Positions 1 through 8,004 are shown, counted from the stretch's first letter. The stretch is DNA of 23,965 nucleotides from Desulfobacteraceae bacterium UBA2771 (GCA_002352605.1 DEIP01000023.1:1-23965); one strand, 5' to 3'. Numbers and translations are program-made. The notes: a model not told the origin generated them from the letters alone.

Positions 1-18
1 GGGTGGAAATAACGAGGT
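1..18. repeat. Left copy of an 18-bp inverted repeat found at both window ends
   Basis: The first 18 bases, GGGTGGAAATAACGAGGT, are the exact reverse complement of 23943-23960. The match stops at base 19, and AT-rich sequence follows the repeat on the inner side at both ends. It may be the terminal repeat of a mobile element, a dispersed repeat at which an assembly stopped, or a repeated binding site. The sequence alone cannot distinguish these. Confidence 0.75.
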
Positions 19-37
19 CTATAAGTTATAAAAGACT

Positions 38-478
38 CTATAATTCAATTGAAATTTCACATTTTTTGTCGTTTTCTGCGATGCTCTTTTTTATTTCCAT
101 TTTTACTTTTTTTCCGCTTATTGCCTCAAAGATACCTCGATCCACACCCATACAGGCCCAGCACAGTTCGTATCCTTTTCCTGCAAGACCAACCCCGCAA
201 TGGTCTCCCGTCATGCGAAAACCGTCATCATCCAACCTTAAGATATCAACATTAATGCCGCGTTTACGCCCCCCTTCAACAAAAACGCTGGCAGCAGTCG
301 TCAGACGCGTGTCCGGCAAGTTTTTTTTCATTTTTTGTCCCACCGCCAGTCCAAGTTTAAACCAGACATCTTCAATATCCGCCAAGGCTTCCTTACCAAA
401 TTTTTCAAACATTTTTTGACTTAACAAGGACAACGCGTCTCTGGCGGTGTTAACCTTAAATTCTGCTGGGTCACTCAT
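38..478 (-). CDS. Small V4R / ATC-hydrolase-like domain protein
   Basis: This encodes a 146-residue soluble protein with no signal peptide or membrane segment. The C-terminal part has a Cys-containing stretch (GYELCWACMGVDRG) and ends with a motif of the form AENDKKCEI. This resembles the GD-x-x-C-E-F ending of V4R (4-vinyl reductase) and L-2-amino-thiazoline-4-carboxylate hydrolase-like small-molecule-binding domains. The resemblance is by eye and the family call is tentative. The ATG at 478 is preceded by AAGGAG about 11 bases upstream. The gene lies downstream of the liv genes on the same strand, with a gap of about 100 bases after livF, so it may be a distal operon member. Its substrate cannot be inferred. 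Confidence 0.55.
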   Translation of the reverse strand: MSDPAEFKVNTARDALSLLSQKMFEKFGKEALADIEDVWFKLGLAVGQKMKKNLPDTRLTTAASVFVEGGRKRGINVDILRLDDDGFRMTGDHCGVGLAGKGYELCWACMGVDRGIFEAISGKKVKMEIKKSIAENDKKCEISIEL

Positions 479-578
479 TATGTTTTATTCTCCTTGAATC
501 AATACACCCGCGAGGCCTTTTTGGCCGGCAGGATCCCTAATGGATATGTGCTACTTTACAGGCGATCTTATCGAAAAA

Positions 579-1283
579 TCAGATCCCTAAAAACGCCTCC
601 TTAACCTGTTCGTTTTCCATAAGCTCGCTGCCGGTTCCTTCCAGAACAATGCGTCCGTTTTCCAGAACATAGGCCCTGTCACACATCGCAAGGGTTTGGG
701 TTACATTCTGCTCAACAAGCAAAATGGTTACGCCTTCCTGTTTAATTCTTTTGATCATTTCAAAAATTTCCTGAACCAGGATGGGAGCCAATCCCAAGGA
801 GGGTTCATTAAACATCATAATTTTTGGCAAAGACATCAGGCCTCTTCCGATAGCGGCCATTTGCTGTTCGCCACCTGAAAGGGTCCCCGCCATCTGCTTT
901 CTTCTTTCTTTCATTCTCGGAAAAAGCTCAAACACATGTTCCATGGTTTCGTATCGCTTGGCTTTCGCCTCCCCGTAAAGAGACCCCATAATCAGGTTTT
1001 ATTCCACACTCATCTCGGCAAAAAGCCGCCTCCCTTCCGGAACATGCACAATGCCTTTCTGAATAATTTCATAGGGTTCCTGTTGATCGAGGCGAATACG
1101 GCCATATTCGATGGTTCCCTTTGCAGGCGTAAGCAGCGAGGAAAGGGTTTTAATCGTGGTCGATTTTCCTGCGCCATTGGCACCAATCAATACTAAAATC
1201 TCGCCCTCTCGGACTTCGAATGAGACATCCCACAGAACCTGCAAATCTCCATAAAAAACATCGATATGATTAACCTTGAGCAT
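579..1283 (-). pseudogene. livF: livF, branched-chain amino acid ABC transporter ATPase, with in-frame stop
   Basis: LivF is the second ATPase of the high-affinity branched-chain amino acid importer. The frame opens at ATG 1283 with an intact Walker A (GANGAGKST) and reaches VPEGRRLFAEMSVE. It then meets TAA at 999-1001, where the family normally has a Glu codon (VEENL). The same frame continues to 579 with NLIMGSL, the ABC signature LSGGEQQ and the usual C-terminus. One G-to-T change therefore splits the gene, with no frameshift. A second lesion is visible: the Walker B region reads IMMFNEP, with Asn (AAT) where the Asp of LLLDEP is expected. Two independent lesions favour real decay over a sequencing error. 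The start overlaps the livG end by 14 bases. Confidence 0.88.
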
Positions 1284-1995
1284 ATGCTTCTCCCAGGTAA
1301 GCTTCGATTACCGCCCTGTTGTTGGAGACCGCTTTAGGTGTTCCTTCGGCAATGGTCTGTCCGAAATTAATGGCATGGATCCGGTCTGATATGTTCATTA
1401 TCACTTTCATGATATGCTCTACAATAATGATGGTCACCCCTTTATCGCGAATTTTCTTGATTAGATCAATGGCGTCATCCAGTTCAGTGGGGTTTAGGCC
1501 GGCCGCAGTCTCATCCAGGAGCAATAGTTCCGGCCGGGTTGCCATGGCCCGGGTAATTTCAAGGCGCTTTCGCTCTCCGATGGGAAGGCTTTTGGCGATT
1601 ACCTCTTTTCGGTGTGACAGTCCGCAAAATTCCAGGGTCTCCATCGCCACATCACGAGCCTCTCGCTTGGTTCGAACCTTGGAAAAGGCGGCGGCGATTA
1701 CATTGTCCAAAACCGATAATCTGCCCAATGGTTTTACCACCTGAAATGTCCTGCCGATGCCGATTTTGCATATTTTGTTGGTCTTCATGCCCGTTATATT
1801 GCGGTTCTTAAAAGAGATATTGCCACTGGTGACCGGAAAATAGTTGCTGATACAGTTAAAAATAGTCGTTTTACCGGAACCGTTCGGGCCTATCAGGCCG
1901 AAAATTTCCCCCTTTTCGACCTGAAAAGAGACATCATTAACCGCTGCCAGACCGCCAAAATGTTTGACCAGATTCTTGATTTCAAATAAAATCAA
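1270..1995 (-). CDS. livG: livG, branched-chain amino acid ABC transporter ATPase
   Basis: This is a 241-residue ATP-binding subunit of a Liv-type importer, working at the inner face of the cytoplasmic membrane with LivF and the permeases LivH/LivM. Walker A (GPNGSGKTT) and a Walker B ending LLLLDETAAGLNP are present, and the usual signature region reads LPIGERKRLEI. The sequence from VEHIMKVIM to AYLGEAYAQG follows the LivG pattern. I chose the TTG at 1995 as start. It sits in TTGA, overlapping the livM stop, and GGAGG lies 7 bases upstream (2003-2007). A longer frame begins at 2049 inside livM and is unlikely. The gene looks intact, but its partners are damaged, so the transporter is probably not functional from this locus alone. 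Confidence 0.9.
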   Translation of the reverse strand: MILFEIKNLVKHFGGLAAVNDVSFQVEKGEIFGLIGPNGSGKTTIFNCISNYFPVTSGNISFKNRNITGMKTNKICKIGIGRTFQVVKPLGRLSVLDNVIAAAFSKVRTKREARDVAMETLEFCGLSHRKEVIAKSLPIGERKRLEITRAMATRPELLLLDETAAGLNPTELDDAIDLIKKIRDKGVTIIIVEHIMKVIMNISDRIHAINFGQTIAEGTPKAVSNNRAVIEAYLGEAYAQG

Positions 1996-2588
1996 GTGGC
2001 TGCCTCCTTCTTTGTAATTGAGAAAAATCCGCCGATAAGCTTTTTCCAATCACCCACAATACCATTGGGCAGGTATAGAATAACCAGAACAACCAGAATA
2101 CCGAATCCCAATACATGGGCATGTGATATATACTTGGCCGCAACATTGAGAAAATCCGAGCCTGTCAATGCTGCCATGCCCTTGAAAAAGCCGAAAAAAC
2201 CGGTTCTGAAAAATTCATGAACGCCGACCATGACAAAGGCCCCAACCGCCGGACCGTAAATGGTTCCCACACCACCAACAATCCCCACCAGAATCGCCAT
2301 AATCGAAATGTCATGGAGAGAGAAGACAACCTCAGGATCGATAAAACCCATGTAATTCATGAATAACGCCCCGGCCATACCGGTAAGAAACGCCGCTATG
2401 TTGAGAGAAACCATTTTATAGCGATGGGTATCGATTCCCAGGCTTTCCGCAGCATCCTGGTCTTCACGTATGGAAAGAAAATAATAACCCCATTTGGATT
2501 GCATCACGACCTGAACCAATACGACCGAAAAAACGGCCAGAACGAACGCAATATAATAATAGGGAATTTTTGAAACAAAGGTGGGCAT
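1992..2588 (-). pseudogene. livM: livM permease, 5'-truncated at the REP/transposase junction
   Basis: This is the C-terminal part of the LivM permease: 198 residues against roughly 300-350 in the family. It includes the conserved EAA-like segment SIREDQDAAESLGID and several hydrophobic helices (IAAFLTGMAGALF, ISIMAILVGIVGGVGTIYG, ILVVLVILYLPNGIVG). The N-terminal third and its membrane helices are missing. Upstream of PTFVSK the frame runs into the REP-like motif at 2595-2607 and no longer resembles LivM. The ATG at 2588 could by chance allow translation of a fragment. The missing part, livH and the binding protein are absent from the rest of the window, so the break is a rearrangement or deletion, not a clean insertion. 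The alternative is an assembly join at the repeat. Confidence 0.82.
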
Positions 2589-2594
2589 TATAGG

Positions 2595-2607
2595 ATTCGG
2601 GGGACAC
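2595..2607 (-). repeat. Left REP-like motif, inverted relative to the right array
   Basis: ATTCGGGGGACAC here is the reverse complement of GTGTCCCCCGAAT. It matches the GTCCCCCGAAT core of the units at 3322-3382 except for the base before the GT. It marks the left boundary of the transposase unit and is where LivM similarity ends. Confidence 0.8.
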
Positions 2608-2619
2608 CGTACATGATTA

Positions 2620-2648
2620 TTGACATGAATTGCAGCATTTGATCAAAT
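2620..2648 (+). promoter_or_regulatory. Possible transposase promoter ending in a 12-bp palindrome
   Basis: TTGACA at 2620-2625 lies 17 bases before TCAAAT at 2643-2648, a fair -35/-10 pair. The -10 lies inside the perfect palindrome ATTTGATCAAAT (2637-2648). Transcription would begin about at the ATG at 2655, giving a nearly leaderless mRNA, which agrees with the lack of a ribosome binding site. This is inferred from spacing only. Confidence 0.35.
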
Positions 2649-2654
2649 CTACCA

Positions 2655-3320
2655 ATGGTACGCATAGCACGAGTCGTCGCTCCTGGTTATCCCCATCACG
2701 TGACACAGAGGGGAAACAGGAGGCAACAAACTTTTTTCAATGATGAAGATTACAAATCTTATTTGGATTTAATGTCGGAGTGGTGCGGAAAATACCAAGT
2801 CGAGATTTGGGCATATTGCCTTATGCCGAATCATGTTCATCTGATTGCAGTTCCCCAAACAAAAGAAGGGTTAAAGCTTTCGGTTGGCGAAGCTCACAGG
2901 AGGTATACAAGACGCATAAATTTTCGAGAAGGCTGGCGCGGACACCTATGGCAGGGGAGATTTGCATCTTTCATTATGGAAGAAAGTTATTTGTTGGCCT
3001 GTGCGAGGTACGTAGAACTCAATCCAGTTCGGGCAGGGCTTGTAAAAACACCGGAGAATTGGAGGTGGAGCAGTGCTGCGTCCCATATTAAAGGGAATGA
3101 CGATATTCTTGTAAAAACAAAAGCATTGATTGAAATGGTTGGTAAGCCTTGGAAAGCGTTTTTATCTTATGATGTAGAAAAATCTAAAATAGAAATTTTC
3201 AGGAGGCATGAGCGGACAGGTCGACCACTTGGCGGGAATTCGCTTATTGAAACGTTGGAATCTGCTTTGGGTCGAAATCTAAAACCCGGAAAACCAGGCA
3301 CCAAGAAGAAAGATAAGTAA
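2655..3320 (+). CDS. REP-associated tyrosine transposase (Y1 / IS200-like HUH family)
   Basis: This is a 221-residue single-strand DNA transposase of the RAYT group. The N-terminus APGYPHHVTQRGNRRQ and the HUH metal-binding motif in LMPNHVHLIAVP (about residues 57-68) are diagnostic. The segment HLWQGRFASF and the catalytic Tyr in ARYVELNPVRAGLV (about residues 116-129) are also present. The length is normal for the family and no break is visible, so the enzyme may be active. The C-terminus is basic (KPGKPGTKKKDK). It is flanked by REP-like repeats that are its likely substrates. RAYTs are usually single-copy, domesticated-looking enzymes that scatter REPs rather than behave as typical insertion sequences. 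No ribosome binding site is seen upstream of the ATG. Confidence 0.93.
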   Translation: MVRIARVVAPGYPHHVTQRGNRRQQTFFNDEDYKSYLDLMSEWCGKYQVEIWAYCLMPNHVHLIAVPQTKEGLKLSVGEAHRRYTRRINFREGWRGHLWQGRFASFIMEESYLLACARYVELNPVRAGLVKTPENWRWSSAASHIKGNDDILVKTKALIEMVGKPWKAFLSYDVEKSKIEIFRRHERTGRPLGGNSLIETLESALGRNLKPGKPGTKKKDK

Positions 3321-3321
3321 G

Positions 3322-3391
3322 ATGTCCCCCGAATTAAGATGTCCCCCGAATTATGCCCGAATTAAAGATGTCCCCCGAATTACACGAATTA
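3322..3391 (+). repeat. Array of REP-like direct repeats downstream of the transposase
   Basis: Three exact copies of ATGTCCCCCGAATTA lie at 3322-3336, 3339-3353 and 3368-3382. A shortened copy, ATGCCCGAATTA, lies at 3353-3364, and a fragment, CACGAATTA, at 3383-3391. Spacing is uneven, which suggests repeated local duplication or replication slippage. The array ends about 50 bases from the stop codon of the exporter gene. Confidence 0.88.
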
Positions 3392-3440
3392 CAAAGTTCA
3401 AGCAAAAAAAGTTCTAAGATTTTGCAGGGAGAGGTGTTTT

Positions 3441-6400
3441 TTACTTGACCAGCTCTTTAATGGGTGACCCCGTTGATTCTTGCGGCATTTGCCTAATTTT
3501 TGCCACATGCCATTGCATATCCCCAAGGCTGCCCGATGTTTGGCTGGAAAGGACCTCGAATTCGCATCTGTCCAAGATGGCATCGATTGCATCCGTATCC
3601 CGATAACAAACCCGGCTGCCGTTGATTTTGAGTTTGAGGTGCTCCAGGTACCAGGTCCAGTGGGGCCTGGCCGACGGGGGGAGCACCGACCGCATGATCA
3701 GGCGGCCGCCGGGAAGCAGGCGTTTGTGGATTCGTTCCAGGGTTTTCTCCAGCTCTCTATCCTGAAGGTAATGGCTTACGTCCAGCATGGTCGCCAGATC
3801 CAGCATCACGTCCATGGTTGGCAGATCGGGGGCCGACCCCCTGACGATGTGCCCCCGGTCGTCGAGTGCCAGGGCGGCCACCCGCACTTGCTCTGCTTTC
3901 GGTTCGATACCGTGGATCAGGGCCTTTGGATAGCGGTCGGCCATCCAGCAGGCCGGCACCCCATATCCGCATCCCACGTCCAATATATTGGCAAGGTCGG
4001 TCCTGGTCGGCATCAGTGCAGCCCACTCGTCGAAAAGTGGGTCCATCCGCCGCTTGAAGCGGGCAAACAAACGCGGATAGGGTTCCATGTTGCCATAGCG
4101 CCAGTCAACGCCGCCGGTAGCGACCGGGCGGCTTTCGAACCGTCGCTTCAGCAGGGGCGGCAGAATCAACAGGGCCCCGGCCAGGCAGTAGCCGATGCCG
4201 CAAAAGGAGATCAGGCCGGCGCTTTTCAACAGGTTGTGGTCGGCGGTGAGTAAGACGGAAAAGCCAATCAGGGTGGAGGTCGCGGTCATGATGATCGCCG
4301 TACGGACCACCGCAAAATGGGGATGGTCGAAACGCTGGTAGCGTTGGTAGCCCCGAACCATGAACAGGGTGTAGTCCACCCCCATGCCCAGGATGACGAC
4401 CGACAGCATCAATGCGGGGATGTCCAGGGGCCGCCCCATGATGCCCAGGGTGCCCAGCGTGCAGACGAAGGCGAAGGCCAGGGGCAAAAGGGCCGTGAAC
4501 AGCAGGCCGGTGTCGGCGAAAAAGAGCATCAGCAAAAAGATCAGGCTTACACCGATGACCAGCAGCATCTTCATGAAGGTGTCGAACAGCAGTTGCCCCA
4601 TGCGCTGGGAGAAGTGCGCCGGGTCGAACACGGCCGACACGTCTGATAGGCGGTCGTAAAATTGCCGGCTGTCGAACTGTTCACCGGGGGTGATGCGGGT
4701 CATCTGAATCCACCGGCCGTCGGTTTCGTCCCTGGAGATGCCCAACAGCGGCTGTACGCCTAAGGGGATGGCCGCTCGATCGGGAGCGGCGACGGTGGCC
4801 AGCAATTTGTAAAATGGATCAAAGGCGTCTTCGGTAAATCCCAGGGCCGCCCCTTCTCGTTTCAGCGTTTCCGAGACCCTCCGGATGCGTCCGGTGGTCC
4901 AAAACTGTTTCCACGCCGAAAAATTTTCCGCGCTGCGAACCCGGCCGGGAAAAAAGAGGGAGGGCGTCACCGCCGTTTCGATGCGGCCCATGTGGAATTC
5001 GGTGTTCAGGTGGTCCAGCAGCCGGTCGTTTTTGGCCTGTAGTGCGGCCATATCGCCGGCCTCGGTCATCAGATAGACATTGGAGAAGATATCACCCCAG
5101 ACGGCGGTCATCAATTCATCGGCCGCCTGTGTCTCCCGGCTGACGCTGTTCATGGCTTTCAGGTCGGTGTTGAAATGGGGCCGGATGAAAACGGCCAACA
5201 CCGCCGCTGCCAGCAGGGCCAGGGTCAGGCCGGGCCAACCGGTCGATGCCAGACGTTCCACGATCCGGGAAAAACGCCGCCTGGGGGGCGTTGCACCGTG
5301 CCGGCCGCCCGCCGTGAGCCGGGGAAGTACGCTATGCACGAACAGAAAGGAAAAAGCGATACCCATGGCGGTGAACTGCCCCAGTTGTTCGAAGACGACA
5401 AATCCGGAAAAGGCGAGCACGCCAAAGGCCCCGATGGAGGTCAGTACGGCCAGCAACCCGACGGCCCGGATTTCACGGGAGGCATGTTGTCCGCTGTTTT
5501 GGCCGCCGTTGTCCACGAAGAGCATGTAGGCGATGCCGTGGTCCACGGTGATGGAAATGATTGCGCCGCCGAAACCCAGCACCATGATGGAGATGCTGTC
5601 GTGGATCAATGAGAAGACAAAAAAAGCCATGACCGTTCCGGCAAAGGCCGGCAACAGGGCCATGAGGCCCGCCAGGGGACGGGAAAAGGCGGCCAGCAGC
5701 AATACGCCGATACCGATGGTGGCCCACACAATGGCCCGGTGCACGTCGGTTTTTACAATGGTTTCATTATCCAGGGCGGCTCGATATGCGCCCGTCGGGG
5801 TCAGGGTGATCCCGTCACCGAAATCCTGTTTCAGTGCCTCGTCCAGGCCATGGAAGAAATGGGTCAGGGCACGTGCCACGGTCGTGTCCGTACCGGATCC
5901 GGTGGGGGTGGCCAGGACCAGCAGGTGGTGCTGGTCGGCCGAGAGAATCCGGCCACGGTGAATGGTTGCCCCGGGCGCCGGATTCATGCCGGCCAGGCGG
6001 GTCAGGACGATGTGGCCCAGTCCCAGCGGGTCGGCAGCCATGGCCGATGCCTGGCCGATGCCGTCCATCTGCAAGAGGTCATCCCGGGCCTTTGTCAGGG
6101 CCTGCCGGATCGCCTGGTCGGATAGCAGCGGGAGCACCTGTTGTTGTAACTGACCGGCGGTGAACAGCACGGACAGGTGATTGCGGATCTGGTCGGCCAG
6201 ATCGGTCAGGCCCTGATACGTAGAATGATTGCCTACCTGTTCGAAGCGGTCGCTTTGCTTCAGCCGGTTTTCGACCATCTCTGCGGCGGCGACCAGTCGG
6301 GCCATATCGTCTTGGACGGAACCGATGTCGATGGCGATTTGATCTTTGATGGGATTTTTTCCGAAGATGTAAATGCCGTCGGCAATCACCGGGTCATCCG

Positions 6401-6524
6401 TTGGCAAAGCGCGCACGATGTCCGTATCGATGGCAATGCGGTTGAAGGCGACCAGGAAGATGGCCGCACCGATGACCACAACCGCCGGCAGGATGAAGAT
6501 GTTGATCGATGTTTTCAGTCGCAT
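3441..6524 (-). CDS. MMPL/RND-type exporter fused to a SAM-dependent methyltransferase
   Basis: This is a 1027-residue inner-membrane protein. It has an N-terminal membrane anchor (INIFILPAVVVIGAAIFLV), a large periplasmic loop, then two MMPL halves. Each half has an Asp in a transmembrane motif: ISITVDHGIAYMLF in the first and ILGMGVDYTLFMV in the second. After the last helices (about residue 770) comes a cytosolic class I methyltransferase with motif I ILDVGCGYG (about residues 840-850) and a later strand GGRLIMRSV. MMPL exporters move lipids or polyenes across the inner membrane, and aryl polyene clusters carry similar exporters. Fusion to a methyltransferase is unusual and suggests that methylation is coupled to export. 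I chose ATG 6524, which directly precedes the membrane anchor. An upstream ATG at 6620 would overlap the glycosyltransferase gene. The upstream gene ends at 6577 on the same strand. Confidence 0.88.
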   Translation of the reverse strand: MRLKTSINIFILPAVVVIGAAIFLVAFNRIAIDTDIVRALPTDDPVIADGIYIFGKNPIKDQIAIDIGSVQDDMARLVAAAEMVENRLKQSDRFEQVGNHSTYQGLTDLADQIRNHLSVLFTAGQLQQQVLPLLSDQAIRQALTKARDDLLQMDGIGQASAMAADPLGLGHIVLTRLAGMNPAPGATIHRGRILSADQHHLLVLATPTGSGTDTTVARALTHFFHGLDEALKQDFGDGITLTPTGAYRAALDNETIVKTDVHRAIVWATIGIGVLLLAAFSRPLAGLMALLPAFAGTVMAFFVFSLIHDSISIMVLGFGGAIISITVDHGIAYMLFVDNGGQNSGQHASREIRAVGLLAVLTSIGAFGVLAFSGFVVFEQLGQFTAMGIAFSFLFVHSVLPRLTAGGRHGATPPRRRFSRIVERLASTGWPGLTLALLAAAVLAVFIRPHFNTDLKAMNSVSRETQAADELMTAVWGDIFSNVYLMTEAGDMAALQAKNDRLLDHLNTEFHMGRIETAVTPSLFFPGRVRSAENFSAWKQFWTTGRIRRVSETLKREGAALGFTEDAFDPFYKLLATVAAPDRAAIPLGVQPLLGISRDETDGRWIQMTRITPGEQFDSRQFYDRLSDVSAVFDPAHFSQRMGQLLFDTFMKMLLVIGVSLIFLLMLFFADTGLLFTALLPLAFAFVCTLGTLGIMGRPLDIPALMLSVVILGMGVDYTLFMVRGYQRYQRFDHPHFAVVRTAIIMTATSTLIGFSVLLTADHNLLKSAGLISFCGIGYCLAGALLILPPLLKRRFESRPVATGGVDWRYGNMEPYPRLFARFKRRMDPLFDEWAALMPTRTDLANILDVGCGYGVPACWMADRYPKALIHGIEPKAEQVRVAALALDDRGHIVRGSAPDLPTMDVMLDLATMLDVSHYLQDRELEKTLERIHKRLLPGGRLIMRSVLPPSARPHWTWYLEHLKLKINGSRVCYRDTDAIDAILDRCEFEVLSSQTSGSLGDMQWHVAKIRQMPQESTGSPIKELVK

Positions 6525-6576
6525 GGCGATCGTCTTATGCCAAAACACCGGGTTTCCAAAAAAGGGTGGTTGATCA

Positions 6577-7311
6577 TCAGGATAGCACCCACAAGGCAGC
6601 GGCGGCGATGGCCGCCACATGGGTCACAATGATGGTCATGCGGAATCGATGGTAGTGCTCGTTGGCGATCTGGATGAAACGCAGTCCGCCGAAGAGGCGC
6701 CGGATGGCATCCAGGGTGCGGTGCCGCGAATTGTCCGATGGTGAATTGTTTTGAAAGACAATGGACGGATAAAGGACAAATGGTTCGTCGATGATATGTT
6801 GCATCACCATGTCATAGGGAAGCTTGTGCCAGGGAGCCCCGGCCACCTGCCTGGCCGGAGACCGCTTGATCAGGTAGGCGTGGGTCAGGCACCGGTATTT
6901 AATGCTTCTTATTCCGGGCGTCCGAGTGGCTCGGCTCCCGCTCGCGAGGCAGCCCAAAAAAAGAATCTGGCAATCGTCTGTGTTCATAAAAAAATCAATG
7001 CAGGTTGCCAGTCTTTGGGCGTCAATTTTTCTAAAAATGACATCGTCTTCGAATACGAGAATGTGACGGGCGCCGCCATCCAGGCCCATTTTCAGGCAGG
7101 TTTGGTGAGACTCAAAAATGCCCTGCTCGCAATCACGGGGGTGTCTGCGGGCCAAAAAGAACACCACCATTCCGTCCAGCCCCACACGGGAAAACTGGTG
7201 CTTTGCATTGGCCTGTCGATCCTTGCGATCCGCCAGTGAGATGCAGTAGATCCGGTCGATGCGCTGCCAGATGGGTGCAAGTGATTTCCAGTTTGACCCT
7301 TGCGTAAACAA
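6577..7311 (-). CDS. Glycosyltransferase family 25-like protein
   Basis: This encodes a 244-residue protein with the GT25 pattern. The N-terminal strand RIYCISLADRKDR binds the sugar nucleotide in that family. ESHQTCLKMGL follows, then the metal-binding acidic motif HILVFEDDVIF (about residues 83-93). GT25 enzymes add sugars, often galactose or glucose, to lipopolysaccharide or other acceptors. A hydrophobic C-terminal segment (MTIIVTHVAAIAAAALWVLS) could anchor it to the membrane. The frame has a TAA just upstream (7321-7323) and no ATG before the domain, so the likely start is TTG at 7311. No clear ribosome binding site is seen, which leaves the start uncertain. It lies 52 bases upstream of the exporter gene and may glycosylate the cluster product or a lipid carrier. 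Confidence 0.75.
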   Translation of the reverse strand: MFTQGSNWKSLAPIWQRIDRIYCISLADRKDRQANAKHQFSRVGLDGMVVFFLARRHPRDCEQGIFESHQTCLKMGLDGGARHILVFEDDVIFRKIDAQRLATCIDFFMNTDDCQILFLGCLASGSRATRTPGIRSIKYRCLTHAYLIKRSPARQVAGAPWHKLPYDMVMQHIIDEPFVLYPSIVFQNNSPSDNSRHRTLDAIRRLFGGLRFIQIANEHYHRFRMTIIVTHVAAIAAAALWVLS

Positions 7312-7398
7312 TTTATAGTATTATCCGTTTTTATCGGTCGCTAAATCGGATTCCGATCCTCATGGCTTCGCCGCCCAATCACGCCAATCGGTTCGACG

Positions 7399-8004
7399 AT
7401 GCACTATTTTCTTGATCCCGTGGCCGCCAGTGGTTACGTTTGTGGGCCAATAAACACATGCAAACAGAAAGTATACACCTTCGTGAGACTTGTTGAAACC
7501 CTCCTGAAAAAGCTCGTTTCACGCCTGTCACGCATCCGTTTCGTACGCTCGGCCATTACCGACCGGGCGGATCTGAGTGCGTTTCGCCGGCGGCCGGACC
7601 TGAGGGTTATTTCCGGTGTGACGGCAATCGCCTTCAGCTATGTCATCAGCTGGCCGCTGATCGCCCTTCTGGGCGTTGCGGCCGTCCACCATAAAAATGC
7701 CGCCATCGTGGTGATTGGTGGTCCGGCGGCCTACGGGCTTTCCCATCTGATATTTATGCTGGGTATGTACCTGGCCGGGGCCAAATACAGCTGGATCTTT
7801 CTGCGTTGGGCCGTCGGCCGAGGTATGACCTGGCTCATGGTACGCCTTCGGCTACCCTTGCCCGCCCCATCGCTTGCGGATGTTGCGCTGGTGGCAGGCC
7901 ACGATGAACAGGGCGGTTACCACGGCGCCGATTCCTCCCTGCCAATCTCCCCCCTCGGCAAGCACCGTTCCGGCGGTCAGAACAAACACCAGGGCAAAGG
8001 ATGA
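7399..8004 (+). CDS. Hypothetical small membrane protein, tail antisense to plsY
   Basis: I do not recognise the family. The convincing part runs from about 7483 to 7860. It has a basic N-terminal region (LLKKLVSRLSRIRF) and two strongly hydrophobic stretches around FSYVISWPLIALLGVAAV and IFMLGMYLAGAKYSWIFL, with a Gly-rich turn (VVIGGPAAYGLSH) between them. It therefore looks like an inner-membrane protein with at least two helices. The start could be ATG 7399 or GTG 7483; neither has a good ribosome binding site. The last 50 or so residues are hydrophilic and read antisense through the 3' end of the plsY-like gene, so the two genes overlap convergently by about 150 bases. It is the only plus-strand gene inside the minus-strand arm. 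Confidence 0.5.
   Translation: MHYFLDPVAASGYVCGPINTCKQKVYTFVRLVETLLKKLVSRLSRIRFVRSAITDRADLSAFRRRPDLRVISGVTAIAFSYVISWPLIALLGVAAVHHKNAAIVVIGGPAAYGLSHLIFMLGMYLAGAKYSWIFLRWAVGRGMTWLMVRLRLPLPAPSLADVALVAGHDEQGGYHGADSSLPISPLGKHRSGGQNKHQGKG

Larger units (their letters stand above)
2595..3391 (+). mobile_element. RAYT / REP element (transposase with flanking REP-like repeats)
   Basis: The unit consists of a REP-like motif on the left (ATTCGGGGGACAC at 2595-2607), the transposase gene at 2655-3320, and on the right an array of the motif in inverse orientation (ATGTCCCCCGAATTA). This layout is typical of REP-associated tyrosine transposase loci, where the Y1 transposase recognises small palindromic repeats near its own gene. 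The left edge coincides with the break in livM. Confidence 0.8.

Noticed and set aside
989..1001. Frameshift as the reason for the split livF
   Set aside because: Both halves are in the same frame with no missing residues. Only a TAA in place of a Glu codon separates them, so it is a nonsense change.
3322..3391. CRISPR array
   Set aside because: The repeated unit is about 15 bp, with gaps of 2-14 bases rather than spacers of uniform 30-40 bases. It adjoins a RAYT transposase and there are no cas genes.
4317..4646. Long plus-strand frames antisense to the exporter gene (also 3480-4253, 5739-6125 and others)
   Set aside because: They are mirror frames of GC-rich coding sequence, with low-complexity Gly/Gln/His/Arg-rich translations, no known motifs and no ribosome binding sites.
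6524..6620. Longer N-terminus for the MMPL exporter from ATG 6620
   Set aside because: The added residues are Pro/Cys/Trp-rich and unlike a membrane anchor. They would overlap the end of the glycosyltransferase gene. ATG 6524 begins directly before the hydrophobic anchor.
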